A stretch of 64,000 nt of DNA, from assembly GCA_017632935.1 (NCBI GenBank), contig JAGBQJ010000043.1, forward strand, positions 1-64,000, in the 5' to 3' direction. Below the pieces are notes generated by a model, which did not search any database, was not told where the DNA came from, and saw nothing but the letters and a program-made list of their open reading frames with translations. Below, in pieces: positions 7,573 to 15,314 of the stretch (within the stretch, counting starts at the first letter, position 1; each line of letters opens with the position of its first letter). Both the position numbers and the translations under genes were made by a program. Source of the DNA: Bacteroidales bacterium (GTDB lineage Bacteria; Bacteroidota; Bacteroidia; Bacteroidales; F082).

Positions 7573-9089
7573 CTCTTCTTTTTGCCGTAGGGGTTATAAG
7601 ACGGGAACTTGATGCGGCCTGACGTGCGGATGGAATCTTCTCTTTGGTCGAGGTTGACGAATTCGATGACTTTGTCGCTTGGCACGTTTTGGCGCAGTTT
7701 GTAGAAGTCGTAGTAGGTAGTGAACGAACGGGCGAGGTCGGAGCCGATTTCCTGAGCACCGGTAAAGGTGAAGTGGATGTAGTCGGGGCCAGCCAGGGCA
7801 GGATTATGTTTCACCCATTGGGCCATCGAGCCTTCGCCTCCCATCACGTTGAACATGTCCCAATAGGCCACCTTGTTGCGCAAGGCCATGGCGCGGAGCG
7901 AGTCGTTGAGTTCGGGCAGACCATGCCAAGTGCCCATCTTGCCGCCGTAGCTGCGGCCCATGTCGGCGGGACCGATGAAGAGCAGGGTGGCTTTCGGGGC
8001 GACGCGGCGCATATATTGGATTTGTTTCTCGAGCTCAGCCATATAAGGCGGGATGTTCTTCGACGAGGTGATGCCCGGCATACGGTTGCCGCCGAATTGC
8101 AGAATGATGAGTTTGGTGTCCAAGAGGTTGAACGCTTGGCGGGCGACCGACTCGTTCATGCGGGTGAAGATGGTGCCAGAGCAGCCGCGCAAGGCCACGT
8201 TGTCAATGGCCACGCCTGGGTCGCCGTCTAAAAGGATGGCGTAGATTTCGGCGTTGCCTTTGAAACTGATGGTGCCTCTCTGTATGTCGTTGGGCAAAAT
8301 CCAGGTGATGAGCGAGACGCTGTCGCTGGCAGGCAACATCTTGGGCTCGGTGGCGATGTCGTCGCATTTCAGTGTGGCGGTGAAGTTTTGGCTGTTTTTG
8401 CCGAGCAGCACTGAGACGGTCGAGATTTCCTTGGCGTTGTTGAAGGCTTGCGAATGGTTGGTCCTGCTGAACGACACGGAGCCGCCGCCGATGACTTGGC
8501 TATACTGCGCCATCACACCATAGCGGTTGTGGTTGGCGCGTATGTTGGAGGCATCGCCATACACGGCATAGCGGCTGAGTCCCGAGGCGTGTTGCGACAC
8601 CGAAATGGTGGGCACGGGCTGTACGGCGGGGATCATGTTGGGACCCGAGCCGCCGAAGAGCTCTTGCAGTTTCTGGCGTAGCACCGACGAGATGCGGTCC
8701 ATTTCGATTTGCGAGTCACCGTAATGCATCACGCGGTATGTCTTGCCTCGGTCTTGGGCTTCCTCGAACTGACTGAACAGCGGGTCAAAATAGGTGTAGT
8801 CGTCGTTGGGCAGATAGATGCGGTTGGGGTTTTCCTTGAGGTATTCGCGGAAGAAACGCATGCTGTCCAAGAGGTTGTCGGAGCAGCTCATCTCAAAGCT
8901 CTTCGTCACCTTGTTCAAGACTTCGTCAACATCGACTTCAGCCTCGGCGGGCTTGCTGTCCTCGGCTAATGACGGAAAACGCAGGGTATAGTCGCCAACA
9001 GTCACACCCTCGGCGGGGAAGAAAAACCAGCCCGCGACTAAGATGAGTATTATCGTAATGATAAATGCAAGTGTTCGAATCGATTTCAT
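7569..9089 (-). CDS. Membrane-anchored SGNH/GDSL hydrolase-like protein (upstream copy)
   Basis: A 506-residue protein with an N-terminal transmembrane anchor (about 5-24), then a periplasmic SGNH domain: MHYGDSQIE (Ser 126), FGGNRMPG (Asn/Gly block) and DYIHFTFTG (Asp/His block). An ATG 19 codons upstream (9146) lies within the previous gene; the ATG at 9089, overlapping that gene's TGA as ATGA, gives the natural membrane anchor. Together with the next gene this makes a pair of divergent SGNH proteins for one MBOAT transporter, as in multi-enzyme O-acetylation systems such as alginate's AlgJ/AlgX. Substrate unknown. Confidence 0.85.
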   Translation of the reverse strand: MKSIRTLAFIITIILILVAGWFFFPAEGVTVGDYTLRFPSLAEDSKPAEAEVDVDEVLNKVTKSFEMSCSDNLLDSMRFFREYLKENPNRIYLPNDDYTYFDPLFSQFEEAQDRGKTYRVMHYGDSQIEMDRISSVLRQKLQELFGGSGPNMIPAVQPVPTISVSQHASGLSRYAVYGDASNIRANHNRYGVMAQYSQVIGGGSVSFSRTNHSQAFNNAKEISTVSVLLGKNSQNFTATLKCDDIATEPKMLPASDSVSLITWILPNDIQRGTISFKGNAEIYAILLDGDPGVAIDNVALRGCSGTIFTRMNESVARQAFNLLDTKLIILQFGGNRMPGITSSKNIPPYMAELEKQIQYMRRVAPKATLLFIGPADMGRSYGGKMGTWHGLPELNDSLRAMALRNKVAYWDMFNVMGGEGSMAQWVKHNPALAGPDYIHFTFTGAQEIGSDLARSFTTYYDFYKLRQNVPSDKVIEFVNLDQREDSIRTSGRIKFPSYNPYGKKKR

Positions 9090-10021
9090 TTTTTGATGAT
9101 CAATGTATGGCCTGCACGGATTTTGTCGCTCTTCAAGTTGTTCCATTTCTTCAAGTCGGAGACCTTGACATGGTATTTTGAAGCGATTTTGCTCAGTGTG
9201 TCGCCTTTTTTGATTTTGTATTTCTGAGAGGTTGTCCCAGTCCCTGAGCTTGTCGAAGGGCCGGTTTTCTTATTATTGTTTTGAGTTACGTTATTCTTGG
9301 TCGTCGTTTCGGCAGGCTCAGCGGGTTTGGGTTTTTGAACAGGCGCGGCAGGAAATTTCTTGATTTCAGGTTCAGGGATGTTGACAAACTTGAGTTGGCC
9401 TTCGTTGCCCAAATAGATACAGGCGATGAAATCGCCAATGACCTGGGTGTTGGGTAAGAGGTTACGGTCGCGGAAGTCCCAAGGCTGTGATGTCTTGTCA
9501 TTGCGTGCCAAAGCATGTTGCAATGCTATGGGACTGTTGGTGTAGGCCAGGATGCTATACCACCAGTCGCCGTATTGTTGGTACAGCTCGTTCAGGCAAT
9601 CCAAGGCGGCCCGGGTAGAGGCTTCCACGTTATGACGTTCGTCTAAGGTGTCGTTGATGGTCACGCCGTAATGCAAGGCTGTCAAGGTGGGCAGTTGCCA
9701 AACACCACAGCGGTCGTCTTGACAGAAGTTGCGTCGCATGCCGCTGAGCGCCAAAGGCAAATACCTCAGTTCCAAAGGCATATCGCGTTGCACCAAGGCC
9801 GAGTCGATGAAGGCGGAATAGGTCAAGAAGTTGTCGGAAAGGGACTTGTTGGCATAGAGGTCGACCGTCCTCTCCAAGCCGTCATGATAGGGCAGGGGGA
9901 TGGTTTTTTCCCATTTTTTCAGCCCATCGGCGATTTTGTCGCTGTCCGACGACACGCAACAATTGTTCACCGCAAGACAGAAAACACAGGTCCACAATAT
10001 GAACAACATCTTGAATTTCAT
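9086..10021 (-). CDS. LysM protein with degenerate lytic-transglycosylase domain
   Basis: A 311-residue exported protein: hydrophobic N-terminus (about 4-21), a soluble lytic-transglycosylase-like domain (about 35-190), a low-complexity linker and a C-terminal LysM (YKIKKGDTLSKIASKYHVK) that binds peptidoglycan glycan strands. The fold signatures GVWQLPTLTALHYG, DERHNVEASTRAALD and GDWWYSILAY follow MltD closely, but where MltD-type enzymes have LPxVES with the catalytic Glu this protein reads LPLALSG, and the later NAG motif is TNS. It is therefore probably a catalytically dead wall-binding protein. It starts the O-acetylation operon and overlaps the next gene as ATGA. The start at 10021 is used; 10075 would extend through the region before the signal. 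Confidence 0.8.
   Translation of the reverse strand: MKFKMLFILWTCVFCLAVNNCCVSSDSDKIADGLKKWEKTIPLPYHDGLERTVDLYANKSLSDNFLTYSAFIDSALVQRDMPLELRYLPLALSGMRRNFCQDDRCGVWQLPTLTALHYGVTINDTLDERHNVEASTRAALDCLNELYQQYGDWWYSILAYTNSPIALQHALARNDKTSQPWDFRDRNLLPNTQVIGDFIACIYLGNEGQLKFVNIPEPEIKKFPAAPVQKPKPAEPAETTTKNNVTQNNNKKTGPSTSSGTGTTSQKYKIKKGDTLSKIASKYHVKVSDLKKWNNLKSDKIRAGHTLIIKK
9239..9262. repeat. CCCTGAGCnTGTCGAAGGG repeat inside the LysM protein linker
   Basis: A 24-base imperfect palindrome, half-sites GGCCCTTCGACA and AGCTCAGGGACT on the coding (minus) strand. It is read in frame as GPSTSSGT just before the LysM domain. The same element occurs between genes at 40856 and 59705. Confidence 0.65.
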
Positions 10022-10083
10022 ATAATTACAACATTTCTTCGCTTCTTCGGAGGTGGTATTTCGACCGCGAGGCATAGAAGCGG

Positions 10084-10091
10084 CAAAAATA
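10084..10091 (-). promoter_or_regulatory. -7 box for the O-acetylation operon
   Basis: The minus strand reads TATTTTTG, 62 bases before the LysM gene start at 10021. No other promoter is seen down to 4408, consistent with one transcript. Confidence 0.55.
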
Positions 10092-10126
10092 CGGAAAATG
10101 TTTGGATTGGAGACGTGTTTTTTTGC

Positions 10127-10134
10127 TACTTTTG
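10127..10134 (+). promoter_or_regulatory. -7 box for the MATE exporter gene
   Basis: TACTTTTG, 20 bases before the ATG at 10155, divergent from the operon promoter at 10084. Confidence 0.55.
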
Positions 10135-10154
10135 CACCCTCTAAAAGAAACAGG

Positions 10155-11543
10155 ATGCCTCAGATTGACAGAACACGGGAATTGGAGACCTTGAAAATCA
10201 GTCGTCTGTTGTGGATGTACGCGCTGCCCAGCATCGTCAGCCACATCATCGCCTCGATTTACAACATCGTCGACCGTGTCTTTTTGGGACAATATGTGGG
10301 TGCGCTTGCTATCGCGGGTTTAGCCATCACCATGCCCATCATGAACATCATCCACGCCTTCGGCTCTCTGGTGGGCGCAGGCTCGGCGGCACGTATGTCC
10401 ATCATCCTCGGCAAGAAGGACTACAAATGGGCCGAGGACATCCTGGGCAACAGCTTGCTGCTGACTTTTTTCTTCGGCTTCCTCTTCGTCACGGGCGGCT
10501 ATCTCTTCATGGACCGCATCCTGACGGCTTTCGGTGCCTCGGCCGACACCATTGCATACGCTCGTGAATACATGGACATCATTCTTCCCGGCATGTTCAT
10601 GACTACGCTTTCATTCAACCTCACCGGTCTGATGCGCGCTACGGGCTATCCCCAGAAGTCGATGTGGATCATGGCAGGTGGTGCCATTCTCAACATTTTT
10701 TTGGACGCGCTGTTCATCATTGTCCTCGATTGGGGCATCGCAGGCGCGGCATGGGCCAGCACCATTTCCATGACCTGCACTGGCATTCTCGCGGTGTGGC
10801 ATTTCCTGCAAAAGAGTTCGTTTATTCGTTTCCGTCGCCATGCCTGGAAGCCCAAGTTTTACATCTTCCGCAATATTTTGATGATAGGCGTTAGTCCTTT
10901 CTCGATGAATTTGGCTGCCTCTGCGGTGGTGGCTTTGCTCAACAACCAACTCATTCGCTATGGTGGCGACTTAGCTGTAGGTGCCTACGGCTTAGCTAAC
11001 ACCTTTGGTAGCCTTAGCGTGATGCTTATCTTGGGCCTCTGTCAAGGTATGCAGCCCATTGCAGGCTACAACTACGGGGCTGGACATCCGCAAAGGTTGA
11101 AGGAGGTCTACACCTTGACGCGAAGAATAAACATACTGATTGGTGCGATAGGGGCCTTGCTGGCCTTGACGTTGCCATATGCCTTGCTGCGTCTCTTCAC
11201 CAAAGACGAGGAGCTCATACAGATCGGCATCCCCGCCATGCGTTTCATGCTGGTGATGTTCCCTTTGGTGGGCTTCACCATCACCAACTCTAACTTCTTC
11301 CAGAGTATCGACAAGCCTTGGATTGCCATCGTCACCAGCCTCTCACGTCAGGTGCTGTTCCTCATCCCGATGATCTACTTGGTTCCTGCCATCTTCGTCA
11401 GTGCAGGTGGCGACGGACTCACAGGTGTTTGGGCCTCGCTGACAATCTCTGATGTACTCGGTGCAGTGTTGGCTTTCGTCCTGATGCTGACCCAACGCCA
11501 TGTCTTCAAAACTACCAAACAATGGACCTCTCCAACGCGATAA
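10155..11543 (+). CDS. MATE family efflux transporter
   Basis: A 462-residue inner-membrane protein with about twelve hydrophobic segments in two homologous halves, typical of MATE sodium- or proton-coupled drug/metabolite exporters. Visible family features include the N-terminal LPSIVSHIIASIYNIVDRVF and the mid-protein LCQGMQPIAGYNYGAG. The ATG at 10155 (MPQIDRTRELETL) follows the -7 box directly; the upstream ATG at 10053 would cross the promoter. The next gene starts inside its last codons, so the two are probably co-translated. Substrate cannot be predicted. Confidence 0.92.
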   Translation: MPQIDRTRELETLKISRLLWMYALPSIVSHIIASIYNIVDRVFLGQYVGALAIAGLAITMPIMNIIHAFGSLVGAGSAARMSIILGKKDYKWAEDILGNSLLLTFFFGFLFVTGGYLFMDRILTAFGASADTIAYAREYMDIILPGMFMTTLSFNLTGLMRATGYPQKSMWIMAGGAILNIFLDALFIIVLDWGIAGAAWASTISMTCTGILAVWHFLQKSSFIRFRRHAWKPKFYIFRNILMIGVSPFSMNLAASAVVALLNNQLIRYGGDLAVGAYGLANTFGSLSVMLILGLCQGMQPIAGYNYGAGHPQRLKEVYTLTRRINILIGAIGALLALTLPYALLRLFTKDEELIQIGIPAMRFMLVMFPLVGFTITNSNFFQSIDKPWIAIVTSLSRQVLFLIPMIYLVPAIFVSAGGDGLTGVWASLTISDVLGAVLAFVLMLTQRHVFKTTKQWTSPTR

Positions 11544-11827
11544 CTGCAATCGACGGCACTCATATTGTGGACTCCTGCATGGTCAAGAGCAAGCAGGCCA
11601 TGCGTGACTATCTGATCAAGGTCCGGGAATCGGTTGAACCAGAAATGGCGGTCTGTCAGCGTGATATTGAGTCACAGGTGCACGAATGGCGGGCGCATAA
11701 CTTCTTCTACAAGCTCAACGTCTTCCGCAGCCGCACCCGTGATGTCGACCTCGAGTTGAAACAGCCATGGCATCGCGAGTTGTTCTGTCGCGTGGTGAGT
11801 TTCTTTTACTTTTGGGATAGGAAATAA
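11522..11827 (+). CDS. Small protein of unknown function
   Basis: A 101-residue protein rich in charged residues with a hydrophobic, aromatic end (CRVVSFFYFWDRK). It has no signal peptide. It overlaps the last 22 bases of the MATE gene in another frame, which suggests translational coupling. I do not recognise the family. Coding is supported by the coherent start after an overlap and by the 40-base gap with its own promoter element before the next gene; the overlap also means it could be an out-of-frame remnant, which I consider less likely. Confidence 0.55.
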   Translation: MDLSNAITAIDGTHIVDSCMVKSKQAMRDYLIKVRESVEPEMAVCQRDIESQVHEWRAHNFFYKLNVFRSRTRDVDLELKQPWHRELFCRVVSFFYFWDRK

Positions 11828-11839
11828 AGCGGAAATCTT

Positions 11840-11847
11840 TATCTTTG
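11840..11847 (+). promoter_or_regulatory. -7 box for the S46 peptidase gene
   Basis: TATCTTTG, 20 bases before the ATG at 11868. Confidence 0.6.
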
Positions 11848-11867
11848 CGCCATCAATATCTATTATT

Positions 11868-14003
11868 ATGAAGCGCAAAACCTTATTATTGGCCTTATTG
11901 GCCCTCTTCCCGGCCTTCCTCTTTGCCGGCGAAGGCATGTGGATCCCCATGTTGCTACAATACAACGAGAAAGAAATGCAGGAGATGGGCATGAAAATCA
12001 CTGCTGAAGACATCTATTCCATCAACCACAGCAGCCTGAAAGACGCCATCGTGCTTTTTGGCGGCGGCTGCACGGGTGAAATTGTCAGCGACTATGGATT
12101 GTTGCTCACCAACCACCACTGTGGCTACGACTACATCCAGAAACATAGTTCCGTCGAGCATGACTACCTCACCAAGGGCTTTTGGGCTATGAACAAAGGC
12201 GAGGAGCTGCCTTGCCCCGGCCTTAGCGTGATCTTCCTTCGCGAGATGCGCGATGTGACGGAGAAGATACTATTCAATGTCACACCCGACATGACGGAAG
12301 AAGAGCGCGATGCCAAAATCAATGAGAACATGAAAAAACTCATTGCCGAGTTTGAAGAAGAAACGCCTTACAAAGTGAGTATCAAGCCTTTCTTCTTGGG
12401 CAACCAATACTATATGCTCTTCAACGAGGTCTACACCGACGTGCGCCTTGTGGGTTGTCCGCCGAGCAACATCGGCAAGTTTGGCGGCGACACTGACAAC
12501 TGGGTCTGGCCCCGCCACACAGGCGACTTCAGCATCTTCCGTGTCTACGCAGACAAGGACGGTCATCCTGCAGCCTATAGCAAGGACAACGTGCCATACA
12601 AGCCCGCCAAGCACTTAGATATTTCGCTGAAAGGCGCCGAAGAAGGCGACTTTGCCTTCGTGTTTGGCTATCCCGCCCGCACCAACGAATACCTGCCCGC
12701 CGTGGCTGTCGACCAGGAAGCCAATCTCATCGACCCCATCACCGTCGACCTGCGCGGCAAGGTGCTTGACATTTACAACAAATATCAGGAGCAAGACCCC
12801 AAGGTGCGCATCCAATACGCCTCCAAGCACGCCGGTCTCGGCAACGGCTGGAAGAAATGGATAGGTGTGACCGAGGGCATCAATCATTTCCACGGCGTGG
12901 AGAAGAAACAAGCTTTCGAAAAGGATTTCCAGGAATGGGTGATGCAGTCGCGTAGCCGCTACATGTACATGCATTTGTTGAAAGACTTTGAAAAGAACTA
13001 TAAGGATTTGGAGCCTTACGAGTTGGCTTACACCTATCTCGCTGAGGCAGGATTGCGCATTGAGCTGGTCAGTTTTGCAGGCCGTTTCGCCAAGCTCTCC
13101 GAGGTGAACAAGGACACGCCGCAAGAGGAAATAGAGAAGATGGTTGCCGCGCTGAAAACCACATCAAACGCCTTCTTCAAGGACTATTACGAGCCTATCG
13201 ACCGTGAAGTGGCTGTCATGGTGCTCAATGAATATTTGAAAGCCCAGCCCGCCGACTTCCGTCCCGATTTCCTCAACGATATCAAGGATGTAAACGACTA
13301 TGTGGACAAGCTTTTTGCCAAGTCGATGTTTACGGATGAAGCTAAGGTGAACGAGTTGCTGGATGACTTCAAACCCAGCAAAGCCAAAAAACTGGCTAAA
13401 GATCCCGCTTTGCAGGTTTACCAGAGCTTGATTGGCTTTTATCGCGAAAAGGTCTACGACCAAATCTCAAGCATCAGCAAGGACAATGCCCGCCTGCAGC
13501 GCATCTACATGAAAGGTCAGATGGAGATGCACCCCGACAGACGTCTCTTCCCCGATGCCAACTTCACGCTGCGAGTCACCTATGGCAAGGTGGAAGGCTT
13601 CAAGCCGCAGGACGGCAAGACCTACCGCCATTTCACCACATTGGAAGGCATAATGCAGAAGGAGAACCCCGACATCTACGACTATGTGGTGGAGCCGCGC
13701 CTGAAGGAACTCTACAACAAGAAGGATTACGGCCGCTACGCCGACAAGGACGGTACCATGCATGTGGCCTTCACAGCGAGCGTACACACCACAGGAGGCA
13801 ACTCGGGTAGCCCGATTCTGAACGCCGAAGGCCAACTTCTAGGCCTCAACTTCGACCGTTGCTGGGAAGGCACCATGAGCGATCTCATCTACGATCCCGA
13901 CATCTGCCGCAATATCAGCGTCGACATCCGTTACGTGCTCTTCATCATCGACAAGTTCGCCGGTGCGGGGCACCTGATTGATGAGATGACGATAGTGGAA
14001 TGA
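11868..14003 (+). CDS. S46 dipeptidyl peptidase, predicted Asp/Glu-specific (DPP11-like)
   Basis: A 711-residue periplasmic serine peptidase with signal peptide ending at FPAFLFA. It removes dipeptides from the N-terminus of peptides, feeding amino-acid catabolism. Catalytic elements: His in LLTNHHCGYD (83-84), Asp in the block DNWVWPRHTGDFSIFRVYAD, and Ser 646 in GGNSGSP. Eighteen residues after the Ser lies Arg 664 (NFDRCWEG). In Porphyromonas enzymes the equivalent position is Arg 673 in DPP11, which cuts after Asp/Glu, and Gly in DPP7, which prefers hydrophobic residues. DPP11-type specificity is therefore predicted. Length and flanking VDIRYVLF motif are typical of the family. It ends at a strong shared terminator. 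Confidence 0.92.
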   Translation: MKRKTLLLALLALFPAFLFAGEGMWIPMLLQYNEKEMQEMGMKITAEDIYSINHSSLKDAIVLFGGGCTGEIVSDYGLLLTNHHCGYDYIQKHSSVEHDYLTKGFWAMNKGEELPCPGLSVIFLREMRDVTEKILFNVTPDMTEEERDAKINENMKKLIAEFEEETPYKVSIKPFFLGNQYYMLFNEVYTDVRLVGCPPSNIGKFGGDTDNWVWPRHTGDFSIFRVYADKDGHPAAYSKDNVPYKPAKHLDISLKGAEEGDFAFVFGYPARTNEYLPAVAVDQEANLIDPITVDLRGKVLDIYNKYQEQDPKVRIQYASKHAGLGNGWKKWIGVTEGINHFHGVEKKQAFEKDFQEWVMQSRSRYMYMHLLKDFEKNYKDLEPYELAYTYLAEAGLRIELVSFAGRFAKLSEVNKDTPQEEIEKMVAALKTTSNAFFKDYYEPIDREVAVMVLNEYLKAQPADFRPDFLNDIKDVNDYVDKLFAKSMFTDEAKVNELLDDFKPSKAKKLAKDPALQVYQSLIGFYREKVYDQISSISKDNARLQRIYMKGQMEMHPDRRLFPDANFTLRVTYGKVEGFKPQDGKTYRHFTTLEGIMQKENPDIYDYVVEPRLKELYNKKDYGRYADKDGTMHVAFTASVHTTGGNSGSPILNAEGQLLGLNFDRCWEGTMSDLIYDPDICRNISVDIRYVLFIIDKFAGAGHLIDEMTIVE

Positions 14004-14007
14004 AATG

Positions 14008-14034
14008 AAAAAAGGCGGTGAAACCGCCTTTTTT
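14008..14034. terminator. Bidirectional terminator
   Basis: A 12-bp perfect stem, AAAAAAGGCGGT and ACCGCCTTTTTT, with loop GAA, between two convergent genes. The A and T runs make it work in both directions; its last base is the first of the next gene's stop codon. Confidence 0.85.
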
Positions 14035-15224
14035 CATTCTACAATGACCTGTTTAGTCACAATGCCTTTTTCCGTTAGGATTTTGACGAGATAGATTCCC
14101 GTTTCGTGACGACTGAAATTATACTCAAAACTGTTTCCACGGACAGCAGCTTCAAACAACTTTTCGCCTAACATGTTGTAAATGCTGACGCTTCCGATGT
14201 TTTCGGCCTCTATTCTGAGCGTTCCGTTGGTCGGATTGGGATAAACGGTGGCCAGTTTCTCGTCAAGTTCCGGCACTTCGTTACAATTGTCGATGATGGT
14301 GGTGAAGTAATCGTGCCATTCTGAGTTTTCGTAGGCGGAAATACAACCGCAAGGGACAATGAGCGTGGTGCAGCTGAAACCTCCAAACACATCTTCGAAT
14401 GAAAACGCCGGTGGTTCTGTGGCCAAGGAAATGACTTCACTGAATCCGCTGCAATTACGGAAAGCCTCTCCACCAATACTGTGCAATGCGCTGCCGAGCG
14501 TCAACGTGCCTGTGAATCCGCTGCAGTTACGGAAGGCATTGGGCTCGATGTTTGTCACGGAGTTGGGGATAGTCAGCGAGCTGGAAAAACCGGTGCAACC
14601 CCAAAACGCAGAAGTGGCGATGGAGGTCACGGCGTTGCCAATAATCAGGCTGGAGAAACCTGTGCATTTGTAAAACACTCCTTCTTCGATGCGCGTCAAA
14701 GAATTGCCAATGGTCAAGGTATCGGTAAACCCTGAGCAACCGTAGAATGCGCCATAATCAATGGCTCTCACGGAATTTGGGATGGTCAGTGAGCCGGTAA
14801 GACCCTTGCAACCATAAAACGCCGCAGGCCCAATGGTATCCAAGGATTTGCCAAGGTCCAACGTCGTTAATCCGCTGCAAGCCAGGAATGCGTTTTCACC
14901 AATAGAGACCACGGTTTCAGGTATGGTTAAGGGACCCGTCAACCTTCCACATGAGATAAAAGAGTTTTTTCCAATCCTGGTCACAGGATAGCTGTTTCCA
15001 TTGTAACTGATGGAGGTCGGGATATGTAATTCTCCTGTTATTTCTGTGCCGACAACAGGGCCGATCAGCGTCGCGGAAACACTATCAGCATTGATTTGAT
15101 AATACAAGTCCCCGATGGTGAAATAAGTTTGGGCGTTCAGCTGCGGCGTTCCCATAACCCCAAGAACGAAAATGGATAAGACAGCGAAGGCTGCTTTTTT
15201 GCATAGTGAAAAGCTGTTTTTCAT
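14034..15224 (-). CDS. BspA-like leucine-rich repeat protein, T9SS cargo
   Basis: A 396-residue protein with signal peptide ending MGTPQLNAQ. Residues about 65-285 are repeated LRR_5/BspA units (LTIPNSVTxIxxxAFxxCSGFT), a fold used in adhesion and host or particle binding. The last 75 residues are a type-A T9SS sorting domain beginning VYPNPTNGTLRIE and ending TEKGIVTKQVIVE, so it should be exported through T9SS and attached to the surface. The sorting domain lacks the inserted palindrome found in three other cargo proteins here. It is a single-gene unit, convergent with the S46 peptidase. Ligand unknown. Confidence 0.88.
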   Translation of the reverse strand: MKNSFSLCKKAAFAVLSIFVLGVMGTPQLNAQTYFTIGDLYYQINADSVSATLIGPVVGTEITGELHIPTSISYNGNSYPVTRIGKNSFISCGRLTGPLTIPETVVSIGENAFLACSGLTTLDLGKSLDTIGPAAFYGCKGLTGSLTIPNSVRAIDYGAFYGCSGFTDTLTIGNSLTRIEEGVFYKCTGFSSLIIGNAVTSIATSAFWGCTGFSSSLTIPNSVTNIEPNAFRNCSGFTGTLTLGSALHSIGGEAFRNCSGFSEVISLATEPPAFSFEDVFGGFSCTTLIVPCGCISAYENSEWHDYFTTIIDNCNEVPELDEKLATVYPNPTNGTLRIEAENIGSVSIYNMLGEKLFEAAVRGNSFEYNFSRHETGIYLVKILTEKGIVTKQVIVE

Positions 15225-15268
15225 AAAGGTTGTTCGTTTGCTCCTCGCGGAGGATTCCTTAAGAGTTG

Positions 15269-15276
15269 CAAATTTA
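15269..15276 (-). promoter_or_regulatory. -7 box for the LRR protein gene
   Basis: The minus strand reads TAAATTTG, 44 bases before the ATG at 15224. Confidence 0.5.
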
Positions 15277-15314
15277 GCAAAGAATCGGTAATAACAAGAA
15301 CAAAAACGTGTTTT

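Noticed and set aside
14400..14960. Regular repeats suggesting a CRISPR-like array
   Set aside because: They are codon-level LRR_5 repeats in a protein-coding frame, not identical direct repeats with unique spacers.
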